From NCBI GenBank assembly GCA_013001365.1, contig JABDMQ010000199.1:1-17951 (forward strand): a DNA stretch of 17,951 nt, in the 5' to 3' direction. Positions 7,853-14,411 of the stretch are shown in pieces. Each line of letters begins with the position of its first letter. Positions within the stretch are counted from its first letter, which is position 1. The position numbers and the translations under genes were made by a program. Source of the DNA: Flavobacteriaceae bacterium (GTDB lineage Bacteria > Bacteroidota > Bacteroidia > Flavobacteriales > Flavobacteriaceae). The notes under the pieces were generated by a model, which did no database searches, was not told the origin of the DNA, and was given only the letters and a program-made list of their open reading frames with translations.

Positions 7853-9367
7853 TCATTTTGCCTCTACAGGCGCTTTCCAATCCTTAGTGGTCAATTGCTT
7901 GATCTTGATTTGAAAACCAGCGAATAACAAGGTCATGAACGGACTAAGGATGCTAAAGAATGCATAAGGAATGTATGCCGTTGCTCCTGCGTAACCAAAT
8001 AAAACCTTAGAGTGATAAGCGCCACAGGTATTCCAAGGCACAAGAACTGAGGTAACCGTTCCTGAATCTTCCAATGTCCGACTTAGATTTTCTGGTGCGA
8101 GTCCTCGGTCTTCATAAGCCTGCTTGAACATCTTTCCTGGAACCACTAGCGCTAAATATTGATCAGATGCAGTCACATTCAATGCCAAACAGCTTGCAAC
8201 TGTACTTGCAAAAAGACCAAACGTAGTATGCGCCATATTCAATAAGGATTTGGTAATTCTTGACAAAGCACCAATTGCATCCATGACACCACCAAAGACC
8301 ATGGCACATATTATCAGCCATATGGTTCCTAGCATTCCCTTCATTCCTCCTGCTGTAAAAAGATCATTAAGGTCAGCACTGGAAGTTTCCACAGCTGTAT
8401 CTACGGTCAAGGCATTCATGATGCCTTGGTAACCTGATTGAAAGGTCAAGCTTTCGGCTCCTGCAATCTTGGCGACAATATCAGGTTGTGCTATCAATGC
8501 CGCAATACCACCAAACAAGGCGCCCAACAAAAGAGCTATCAAGGGAGGTGTTTTCTTAATAATCATGACAATTACCACTATCGGAACCAAGAACAACCAA
8601 GGGCTTATATTAAATGCTCCTGCTATAGCATCTAATTTATCTTGTATTTGCGGTGTGCCGGTAATATCAAGATTCAATCCGATAATTATAAAAATAATCA
8701 GTGTAACAACTATAGTTGGTATAGTTGTTAAAGACATATATTTTATATGTGAAAACAACTCGCCTCCAGCCATCGCGGGAGCAAGGTTGGTCGTATCGCT
8801 TAACGGGGACATCTTATCTCCAAAATAGGCACCAGACAGGACTGCACCAGCGGTCATTCCAAGGGAAATACCAAGTGTTTCACCGATACCAACCAATGCG
8901 ATACCTACAGTTGCTGAGGTTGTCCAAGAACTACCTGTAGCGATAGAGATTATAGCGCAAATAACAATACATGCACCCAGAAAAATAGTTGGGTTAAGAA
9001 TCTGTAAACCATAATAGATCATCGTAGGAATAACGCCGCTGACCATCCAAGTGCCAGCCAATGCCCCAACCATTAAAAGAATTAGAAGTGCTCCAGTTGT
9101 AGACTTGACATTCTCAGCAACTTCATCCAGCATCTGCCTGTACGACACTTTGTTGAAAAAGCCAACAACAGCTGCTACCGCAGCTCCCATTAATAGTATG
9201 AATTGATTACTACCAGATAATGCATCATCACCATAAACATATATGTTATAGGCTAGCATGCCTATAAGAGCAATAACAGGAATCAAAGCCTCCCAAATAT
9301 TCAGTTCTACGTTTTCTACAATGTTTTCATCCTGCGGTTCTCTAGGCTTGATATCTTGGCTTTCCAT
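7853..9367 (-). CDS. nhaC: Na+/H+ antiporter, NhaC family
   Basis: Polytopic inner-membrane antiporter of the NhaC family, expected to expel sodium in exchange for protons and so support pH and salt balance, as is common in marine Bacteroidota. It is 504 residues with about 11-12 hydrophobic helices. Conserved blocks visible are GSSWTTSATVG (145-155), the long AGAVLSGAYFGDKMSPLSD stretch (about 173-191), and near the C-terminus LEDSGTVTSVLVPWNTCGAY. These are the ion-path motifs of NhaC rather than NhaB or NhaD. The start ATG at 9367 gives a short charged cytoplasmic N-terminus before the first helix. It is single-gene, diverges from the membrane hydrolase gene across 84 bases, and ends near the shared terminator. 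Some NhaC homologues carry malate-lactate or other exchange, so substrate is inferred. Confidence 0.92.
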   Translation of the reverse strand: MESQDIKPREPQDENIVENVELNIWEALIPVIALIGMLAYNIYVYGDDALSGSNQFILLMGAAVAAVVGFFNKVSYRQMLDEVAENVKSTTGALLILLMVGALAGTWMVSGVIPTMIYYGLQILNPTIFLGACIVICAIISIATGSSWTTSATVGIALVGIGETLGISLGMTAGAVLSGAYFGDKMSPLSDTTNLAPAMAGGELFSHIKYMSLTTIPTIVVTLIIFIIIGLNLDITGTPQIQDKLDAIAGAFNISPWLFLVPIVVIVMIIKKTPPLIALLLGALFGGIAALIAQPDIVAKIAGAESLTFQSGYQGIMNALTVDTAVETSSADLNDLFTAGGMKGMLGTIWLIICAMVFGGVMDAIGALSRITKSLLNMAHTTFGLFASTVASCLALNVTASDQYLALVVPGKMFKQAYEDRGLAPENLSRTLEDSGTVTSVLVPWNTCGAYHSKVLFGYAGATAYIPYAFFSILSPFMTLLFAGFQIKIKQLTTKDWKAPVEAK

Positions 9368-9412
9368 ACGGTGATTGATTAGTTGATGTAATGTTACGAT
9401 TTTACATGAAGC

Positions 9413-9442
9413 TTTGCAAATTGGTATACTTGTGTAACTTTA
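9413..9442 (+). promoter_or_regulatory. Candidate promoter of the membrane hydrolase gene
   Basis: TTTG (9413-9416), 18 bases, then TAACTTTA (9435-9442), one mismatch from the Bacteroidota -7 consensus TAnnTTTG. Transcription would begin about 9446-9449, leaving an almost leaderless mRNA before the ATG at 9452. TTTG is half of the self-complementary TTTGCAAA (9413-9420). On the minus strand the same octamer gives a TTTG 20 bases before a weak TAACATTA, a possible nhaC promoter. Confidence 0.4.
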
Positions 9443-9451
9443 CTATCTACT

Positions 9452-10471
9452 ATGGATTCATTGACGCAAATTGTTTTAGGTGCCGCATGTGGTGAAGCTG
9501 CTTTAGGAAAGAAAATCGGTAATAAGGCATTGTTATTTGGTGCTATAGGAGGGACTATTCCAGACCTTGATGTATTTGTTGGACGCTGGATATTTAATAA
9601 TGAGATCGATATCATGGCCTTTCACCGTGGGTTCATGCACTCCATTTTGTTTGCGATCGTGGCGGCATTCATTTTTGGTTGGTTGGTGCATAGGCTTTAT
9701 GATACTGGCATACGGAAACACACCACAACACGAAGAGATTGGATTTGGCTATTCTTCCTGTCATTATTCACGCATCCGATCCTCGATAGTTTTACACCCT
9801 ATGGCACCCAATTGTTCACGCCTTTTTCTAATTATCGTGTAGCCATTAATAATATCTCAGTGGCTGATCCATTCTATACCGTCCCTTTCTTGCTTTGTAT
9901 GATCATCTTGATGTTCTTTAGGCGGCAAACAAGGCGTCGCAACATTTGGCTAAAATTAGGAATTGGCATAAGCTCGGCATATATGCTATTTACTTTGGTG
10001 AATAAGGTCTACATAAATTCTGTTTACAAGAAATCCCTAGAACAAGAAGGAATAAGTTATAGTCGCTTCCAGACCCAACCTTCTATTCTCAATAACATCC
10101 TTTGGTACGGAGTTGCAGAGACCAATGAAAGTTATTTCGTTGGATTCTATTCTTTATTGGATCGCACAAATGAGGTTGATTCTTGGTCCGAATTACCTAA
10201 GAACCATTATTTGGCACCAATAACCAACCCTGATATAAAGACATTGGCATGGTTCAGTAATGGGTATTACAATTTCATTGAAAAACCAGGAGATACCTTG
10301 AGATACAATGACCTAAGATATCCATCATTGGATTTTGAAAACCCTAATAATTCAGTATTCAGTTTTACACTCAAGAAAGATGGTGAGCGTTATGATATTC
10401 TTCCATTCAATGGGCGACCACCATCAAGTGAGGATTTTGATAATTTCCTGAATAGGATCAAGGGTAAATAA
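9452..10471 (+). CDS. YdjM/DUF457-type membrane-bound metal-dependent hydrolase
   Basis: Integral-membrane protein of the YdjM (DUF457) family, annotated as metal-dependent hydrolases although no physiological substrate is known. It is 339 residues. The N-terminus MDSLTQIVLGAACGEAALG is the family's typical start and fixes the ATG. Candidate metal ligands are in GGTIPDLD (Asp38 and Asp40), HRGFMHS (His58, His63) and HPILDSF (His108, Asp112). Hydrophobic helices lie at about 25-42, 60-80, 97-110, 140-156 and 168-186. The C-terminal half (about 190-339) is a soluble domain typical of Bacteroidota members. It diverges from nhaC, and its stop lies one base from the oppositely oriented PLP-enzyme stop. 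The E. coli relative is in the SOS regulon; I see no LexA-type box here. Confidence 0.85.
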   Translation: MDSLTQIVLGAACGEAALGKKIGNKALLFGAIGGTIPDLDVFVGRWIFNNEIDIMAFHRGFMHSILFAIVAAFIFGWLVHRLYDTGIRKHTTTRRDWIWLFFLSLFTHPILDSFTPYGTQLFTPFSNYRVAINNISVADPFYTVPFLLCMIILMFFRRQTRRRNIWLKLGIGISSAYMLFTLVNKVYINSVYKKSLEQEGISYSRFQTQPSILNNILWYGVAETNESYFVGFYSLLDRTNEVDSWSELPKNHYLAPITNPDIKTLAWFSNGYYNFIEKPGDTLRYNDLRYPSLDFENPNNSVFSFTLKKDGERYDILPFNGRPPSSEDFDNFLNRIKGK

Positions 10472-10472
10472 T

Positions 10473-11687
10473 CTAGGCAGTTTCTTTTTCTAGAACATCG
10501 AGTTTTATCATGCATTCCTTCATCTTTTGAAAGGTCCTTTCGATATCCGCATCCAATCCTATCGAGAAACGAATAAGACCATCACTCAATCCCATTTCCT
10601 CTTGTTCGTCCTCAGGAATTTCAGAAGAGGTCGAGCTTCCAGGAGCACTGAAGAGGGTTTTGTAGAATCCCAGGCTTACGGCGAGGTAACCTAAATTCTG
10701 ATTCTGCATAAGTTCCATGAGTTCATTGGCTTTTTCAAGAGAACCAACATCAATTGTCAGCATACCACCAAAACCATATTGCTCATTCATCATGGCTTTG
10801 AAAAGGTCATGCGATGGGTGAGATGCTAATCCGGGATAAACGGTCTTAAGACCTAACCCTTCAAATTTTTTCGCAAGGTACATTGCATTCTTGCTATGCT
10901 GTTGCATTCTTATATGAAGTGTGCGAAGGTTCTTAAGAATGGATGCTGCTCGAAGGCTGTCCATGGTTGATCCTAATAACATGGCTGCACCATCATTGAC
11001 GTTACGAAGGTCGTCTACGAATTCTTGGCTTGCACAAACAACGCCTCCAACTGTGTCGCTTGATCCATTAATGAATTTTGTCAAGCTATGGATAACGATA
11101 TCAACACCAAGTTTCGCTGGTGAAATCGACAACGGGGAGAAAGTGTTGTCGACCACTAGTTTTAAATTATGCTTCTTGGCCAATCGAGCTAGCCTTGCCA
11201 TATCAGCGACCTCCAATAAAGGATTACTTACCGATTCGCAATACAAAATTCTTGTCTTAGAGGTTATTGCCGATTCTACCGATTCAAGTTTCGTGATGTC
11301 AACAAAAGAAGTCTCGATATTGAAATTAGTTGTGAAATTCTTCAGGAACGCATAAGTACCTCCATAAATGGTCCTACTAGAGACAATATGATCACCACCT
11401 TTGCAAATTTGAAGAATAACAGAAGCTATTGCTCCCATGCCTGAGGCGTATACGTTAGCAGTTTCCGTTCCTTCCATGGCTGCCAAAGCTTCTCCCAAAT
11501 AAAGGTTGGACGGCGTAGAATGCCTAGAGTAAAGATAACAGCCGTCAGCGTTACCTTCAAATGTGTCGAACATGGTCTTTGCCGAAAGAAAGGTATAGGT
11601 AGATGAATCTGAAATAGACGGATTGACACCTCCAAATTCTCCGAAATATTGAAGGTCTTGAATATTATTTGCTGGTTTAAATGACAT
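10473..11687 (-). CDS. PLP-dependent gamma-family sulfur amino acid enzyme (Cys/Met metabolism)
   Basis: Pyridoxal-phosphate enzyme of the Cys/Met metabolism family (cystathionine gamma-synthase or gamma-lyase, methionine gamma-lyase, O-acetylhomoserine sulfhydrylase). It is 404 residues from the ATG at 11687; a longer TTG start at 11738 adds a non-conserved tail and is rejected. Visible residues are Tyr53 and Arg55 (YSRHSTPS, contacts to the partner subunit's PLP), ASGMGAI (81-87), Tyr108 (IYGGT, stacking on PLP), Asp180 (VVDNTF) and the Schiff-base Lys204 (SLTKFING). ASGMGAI and the overall alignment resemble methionine gamma-lyase, but the cysteine typical of that enzyme after YG is glycine here (YGGT), as in cystathionine enzymes, so the reaction is left open. 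It is divergent from an Lrp/AsnC gene, its probable regulator. Confidence 0.9.
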   Translation of the reverse strand: MSFKPANNIQDLQYFGEFGGVNPSISDSSTYTFLSAKTMFDTFEGNADGCYLYSRHSTPSNLYLGEALAAMEGTETANVYASGMGAIASVILQICKGGDHIVSSRTIYGGTYAFLKNFTTNFNIETSFVDITKLESVESAITSKTRILYCESVSNPLLEVADMARLARLAKKHNLKLVVDNTFSPLSISPAKLGVDIVIHSLTKFINGSSDTVGGVVCASQEFVDDLRNVNDGAAMLLGSTMDSLRAASILKNLRTLHIRMQQHSKNAMYLAKKFEGLGLKTVYPGLASHPSHDLFKAMMNEQYGFGGMLTIDVGSLEKANELMELMQNQNLGYLAVSLGFYKTLFSAPGSSTSSEIPEDEQEEMGLSDGLIRFSIGLDADIERTFQKMKECMIKLDVLEKETA

Positions 11688-11707
11688 AACAATGGGGTTT
11701 TGATATT

Positions 11708-11738
11708 TAAAAGTATAATGAATATGTATCAAAATCAA
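11708..11738 (-). promoter_or_regulatory. Candidate promoter of the PLP enzyme gene
   Basis: On the minus strand TTG (11738-11736) is followed after 20 bases by TACTTTTA (11715-11708), one mismatch from TAnnTTTG. Transcription would start about 11702, giving a leader of roughly 15 bases before the ATG at 11687. Consensus match only. Confidence 0.4.
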
Positions 11739-11745
11739 TAGATTA

Positions 11746-11777
11746 TTTGAAATACAGAAAATAAAACTATATATTTA
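11746..11777 (+). promoter_or_regulatory. Candidate promoter of the lrp/asnC-like gene
   Basis: TTTG (11746-11749), exactly 20 bases, then TATATTTA (11770-11777), one mismatch from the Bacteroidota -7 box. The expected start at about 11783 gives a leader of about 60 bases before the ATG at 11843, which contains the dyad at 11794-11823. Confidence 0.45.
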
Positions 11778-11793
11778 CTATATAAAGGAAAAT

Positions 11794-11823
11794 AATATTA
11801 TAATAGCGATTATTATTAATATA
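11794..11823. promoter_or_regulatory. Imperfect dyad, candidate Lrp/AsnC operator
   Basis: The core is ATAATA, five bases (GCGAT), TATTAT (11800-11816), flanked by AATATTA on the left and TAATATA on the right, making a roughly 30-base AT-rich imperfect inverted repeat centred at 11808. It lies just downstream of the predicted regulator start site and about 106 bases upstream of the predicted PLP-gene start. Lrp/AsnC proteins bind AT-rich dyads and often repress their own genes, so an autoregulatory role is inferred. AT-rich sequence can show such symmetry by chance. Confidence 0.3.
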
Positions 11824-11842
11824 TTCCGAAAAATTTTCAATA

Positions 11843-12301
11843 ATGACTTTTGATAAAATCGATAGAGAAATTATCGACCTTCTGCAAGCAGATTGCAAAC
11901 AGACCAATAAGGAATTGTCCAACAAATTAGGCCTTTCTGTTACAGCTGTTTACGAACGAATAAAGAAACTGGAGAAGGAAGGGGTCATAAAGAGATATGT
12001 CGCTCTTGTGGATAAGGAAAAGGTTGGCAGGGCATTCGTGGCATTTTGCCATGTTAAGCTAGTCAGGCATTCTCAAGAGTTTGTTATGAAATTCGAGAGA
12101 GAGGTTGCTAATCTGGAAGAGGTATTGGAGTGTTATCATTTAAGTGGTGATTATGATTATCTATTGAAAGTTCATGTCAGCAATATGACAGAATTCAGGG
12201 ATTTCATTGTAAGGAAACTTACAACTATCGACCACATTGGAAGCACGCATAGCATGTTCATGATCAACGAAGTCAAACACACCACTGCCATAAGTATTTA
12301 G
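11843..12301 (+). CDS. Lrp/AsnC family transcriptional regulator
   Basis: Feast/famine transcription regulator of 152 residues, the normal family length. The N-terminal helix-turn-helix spans about residues 4-50 (KIDREIIDLLQ, then NKELSNKLGLSVTAVYERIKKLEKEGVI), and the C-terminal RAM ligand-binding and oligomerisation domain spans about 62-148, with the typical YHLSGDYDYLLKV segment near 115-128 and a final MFMINEVK strand. These proteins bind amino acids through the RAM domain and assemble as octamers or larger. It diverges from the PLP sulfur amino acid enzyme, so that gene is the most likely target and methionine, cysteine or a related amino acid a likely effector; this is inferred from position. 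The next gene begins one base after its stop. Confidence 0.93.
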   Translation: MTFDKIDREIIDLLQADCKQTNKELSNKLGLSVTAVYERIKKLEKEGVIKRYVALVDKEKVGRAFVAFCHVKLVRHSQEFVMKFEREVANLEEVLECYHLSGDYDYLLKVHVSNMTEFRDFIVRKLTTIDHIGSTHSMFMINEVKHTTAISI

Positions 12302-12302
12302 G

Positions 12303-12929
12303 ATGCAATCAAATTTATATAGGTCGATTGAATTACTCATTATTTTCGTTTTAGTTCCAGTTCGCTTTGCAATGCCCTATTCACCATGGATTAAATTAGG
12401 CATTGGCCTTGCTGGGTTCATATACGTTATATTGGTTTTGTTGCGTGTTGAGAAGAACAAATTCAAATTAGCTCGCAACCTTAATTGGAAAGAATTCTGG
12501 AAGCGCACATTCCTACATCTACTCTTCATTGTTATAATTACAATTACCTATGTATGGTTTTCTGACAAAACACAGCTTTTCAATGTAATGTTAGGAAATT
12601 CCAAGCTTTGGTTATTCATTCTCTTTTTTTACAGTGCCTTCTCCGTTTATCCGCAAGAATTAATTTATAGGACCTTCTTTTTCCAACGATACCAGATTTT
12701 GTTCAAGAACGATAAGTTATTGATCTTTGTCAATGCCATATTGTTTTCATTGGCTCATATCTTCTTCGGGAATACACTGGTTATGTTCCTGACCTTTATT
12801 GGAGGCATTATGTTTGCCCATACATTCTACAAGACAAAATCGACTTTGATGGTTTCGATTGAGCATGCAATTTATGGATGCTGGTTATTTACCGTTGGTA
12901 TGGGTAGTATGCTTGGTTTTCCTTCATAG
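12303..12929 (+). CDS. CPBP-family intramembrane protease homologue with altered motif 1
   Basis: Membrane protein of 208 residues with about six hydrophobic segments (10-25, 33-47, 68-86, 102-116, 138-153, 157-173 and a weaker one near 190-200). It carries the CPBP (Rce1/Abi) signature in recognisable form: motif 1 at 118-123 reads QELIYR where the consensus is EExxxR, motif 2 is FSLAH (148-152, FxxxH), and motif 3 has His188 in EHAIYG without the usual following Asn. The first catalytic glutamate is therefore glutamine, so protease activity may be altered or lost. Such QE variants occur in related Bacteroidota proteins as I recall them, so this may be a subfamily trait. It starts one base after the Lrp/AsnC stop, implying co-transcription and possibly coupled translation. 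Substrate unknown. Confidence 0.8.
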   Translation: MQSNLYRSIELLIIFVLVPVRFAMPYSPWIKLGIGLAGFIYVILVLLRVEKNKFKLARNLNWKEFWKRTFLHLLFIVIITITYVWFSDKTQLFNVMLGNSKLWLFILFFYSAFSVYPQELIYRTFFFQRYQILFKNDKLLIFVNAILFSLAHIFFGNTLVMFLTFIGGIMFAHTFYKTKSTLMVSIEHAIYGCWLFTVGMGSMLGFPS

Positions 12930-12934
12930 AATAA

Positions 12935-12952
12935 TAACATAACACTATGTTA
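12935..12952 (+). terminator. Weak stem-loop after the CPBP gene
   Basis: TAACATA, loop ACAC, TATGTTA form a perfect seven-base-pair stem six bases after the CPBP stop. The stem is AT-rich and no U-run follows, so it is a weak terminator or an mRNA-end stabiliser at best. Confidence 0.3.
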
Positions 12953-13005
12953 AAGGCTGGAGAAATCTTAATAAGAATAATTACCTTTTAACCAAACTAA
13001 TCATT

Positions 13006-13515
13006 ATGAAACGTAGTCAATTCATTAGATCAGCTAGTGTAGGAGCATTACTGATTCCTGCAACTACTTTATTTTCTTTCAGGCCAAGTAATCTTCAAGA
13101 GGAGCCGCAATTAGACAGGAAATTAGTGCAAAAATTTGTTGGTGCCTCTCATAGCAAGATGGATATTGTCAAGGAATTATTGGAAGAACACCCTACTTTA
13201 TTGAATGCCGCTCACGATTGGAGATATGGCGATTTCGAAACTGGGTTGGGTGCCGCAAGTCATGTGGGTCATAAGGAATTAGCGAAATATTTTCTAGACA
13301 AAGGTGCCCAAGCCAATGTTTTTACCGCAGCTTTATTTGGGAGGATGGAAATCCTGAAACCCATGCTTGATTTCTCACCTTCATTATTACATGCCAAAGG
13401 TCCACATGGTTTTACCTTGTTACATCATGCTGAAAAAGGTGGAGAGGAGGCATTGGAAGTCAAGGATTATTTGAAATCCTTAGGTGCTGAGAAAACCAAG
13501 ATTTCCTTATATTGA
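13006..13515 (+). CDS. Exported ankyrin-repeat protein
   Basis: Protein of 169 residues with an N-terminal export signal and about four ankyrin repeats. The first 25 residues, KRSQFIRSASVGALLIPATTLFSF, look like a Bacteroidota twin-arginine leader (basic residues, then F-I/L-K/R and a mild hydrophobic stretch), but the second arginine is serine, so Tat use is uncertain. Repeats lie at about 40-70 (MDIVKELLEEHPTLLNAA), 79-105 (GHKELAKYFLDKGAQANV), 106-132 (GRMEILKPMLDFSPSLLHA) and 133-163 (GFTLLHHAEKGG). Ankyrin repeats mediate protein contacts; no enzymatic part is visible. The gene stands 76 bases after the CPBP gene and 57 bases before the PAS-LuxR gene. In Pseudomonas a periplasmic ankyrin protein supports catalase, but katG is 5 kb away here, so that link is speculative. 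Confidence 0.8.
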   Translation: MKRSQFIRSASVGALLIPATTLFSFRPSNLQEEPQLDRKLVQKFVGASHSKMDIVKELLEEHPTLLNAAHDWRYGDFETGLGAASHVGHKELAKYFLDKGAQANVFTAALFGRMEILKPMLDFSPSLLHAKGPHGFTLLHHAEKGGEEALEVKDYLKSLGAEKTKISLY

Positions 13516-13572
13516 GATTCAGTTATTTAAAATTTTCATGAAATAGAGTTTAGTGACTTAACCTGAAAAAAA

Positions 13573-14343
13573 ATGACACAAGAACAGATCAACGAAATTT
13601 ATGGTCAAATTTTCGAATCGTACGATAAGCCAAATCTAGGAACACACATCAAGAAATTAATCGAATTGGATTTTTATCTTCCTTATAGTTCGACGTTTTT
13701 CTGTATAACAGACACTCAGAATCTGGAGTTCAAATATATTAGTAAGAACATGCATTCCTGTTTGGGATATGAGACCTCTGATTTACTTGATGGCGGGATG
13801 AAGTTCTTTTGGAGCAAGATACATCCAGAAGATGTTGATAATTGGTTACAAGCCCTGAATTCGTTAATGGAATATACTACTAAAGAAATATCATTAGAGC
13901 AGAGGAATCAGATGAACTATACTTGGAATTACAGATTAATGAATTCTAAGGATGAATATGTGAATATCATACAGAATACAACTCCCCTTGGATTCGATTC
14001 AAATATGAAGCCTATTATAGGATTGGCACATTATACAATCGTAAGTCCTGAAATAATCCTGCCACAGACAGCATCAGCAAAATTGCTTAATACAGAAAAT
14101 GAATATGAAACGAAATATTTCAATAATTTTTCCCAAAAACTTTTGAGTGACGGCATCACTAATCGGGAACGTGATGTCATTCGGTTGCTTGTACTGAATT
14201 ATTCTAGTAAGCAAATTGCAGAAAAACTGTTTATCAGTCACAACACTGTAGATACACATCGTCGTAACATATTGAAAAAGTTGAACATTAATTCGACAGG
14301 TGAACTTTTAGGAATACTCAAGATCAACAAGAATCTGATATAG
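13573..14343 (+). CDS. PAS-LuxR transcriptional regulator
   Basis: Cytoplasmic transcription factor of 256 residues. The N-terminal part (about 40-155) reads as a PAS sensor fold: ITDTQNLEFKYISKNMHSCLGYETSDLL, then the characteristic FFWSKIHPEDVDNW and a late strand region YTWNYRLMNSKDEYV. The C-terminal part (about 190-250) is a LuxR/GerE helix-turn-helix with TNRERDVIRLL, KQIAEKLFISHNTVDTHRRNILKKL. No receiver domain or kinase is present, so the signal probably acts directly on the PAS domain, but no heme or flavin ligand residue can be assigned. No DNA target is evident from context, except that a perfect 15-base palindrome lies 18 bases beyond its stop. The start ATG follows an A-run with no Shine-Dalgarno. 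Confidence 0.9.
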   Translation: MTQEQINEIYGQIFESYDKPNLGTHIKKLIELDFYLPYSSTFFCITDTQNLEFKYISKNMHSCLGYETSDLLDGGMKFFWSKIHPEDVDNWLQALNSLMEYTTKEISLEQRNQMNYTWNYRLMNSKDEYVNIIQNTTPLGFDSNMKPIIGLAHYTIVSPEIILPQTASAKLLNTENEYETKYFNNFSQKLLSDGITNRERDVIRLLVLNYSSKQIAEKLFISHNTVDTHRRNILKKLNINSTGELLGILKINKNLI

Positions 14344-14360
14344 GAGCCAAGTATCTAAAT

Positions 14361-14375
14361 TACTCAAATTGAGTA
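14361..14375. promoter_or_regulatory. Perfect 15-base palindrome, candidate operator
   Basis: TACTCAA-A-TTGAGTA is perfectly symmetrical about one central base. The one-base centre rules out an RNA hairpin loop, so a DNA-binding dimer site is more likely. It directly abuts a possible -33 TTG (14376-14378) and follows the PAS-LuxR gene. A further TTGAGTG occurs at 14404-14410. Confidence 0.4.
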
Positions 14376-14406
14376 TTGTTATAACTACTGGATTTTTGGA
14401 TATTTG
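14376..14406 (+). promoter_or_regulatory. Possible promoter in the luxR-lpd gap
   Basis: TTG (14376-14378), 20 bases, then GATATTTG (14399-14406), one mismatch from TAnnTTTG. It would start transcription near 14412. Together with the downstream terminator this predicts a short RNA. Consensus match only. Confidence 0.3.
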
Positions 14407-14411
14407 AGTGC

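Noticed and set aside
8469..8828. 119-codon plus-strand frame
   Set aside because: Antisense shadow of nhaC; its hydrophobic look comes from complementing membrane-helix codons.
9394..9615. 73-codon minus-strand frame crossing the nhaC-hydrolase spacer
   Set aside because: Overlaps the conserved N-terminus of the hydrolase and runs through its predicted promoter; no recognisable protein.
10921..11355. 144-codon plus-strand frame
   Set aside because: Antisense to the PLP enzyme, including sequence for the catalytic lysine region; no domain of its own.
11688..11738. Longer PLP enzyme starting at the TTG at 11738
   Set aside because: The extra 17 residues are not family-like, and this stretch carries the predicted promoter; MSFKPANN at 11687 is the natural start.
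12303..14343. Defence or mobile island made of the CPBP (Abi-like), ankyrin and LuxR genes
   Set aside because: No nuclease, toxin, integrase, repeats or composition shift accompany them; CPBP and ankyrin domains alone do not make a defence system.
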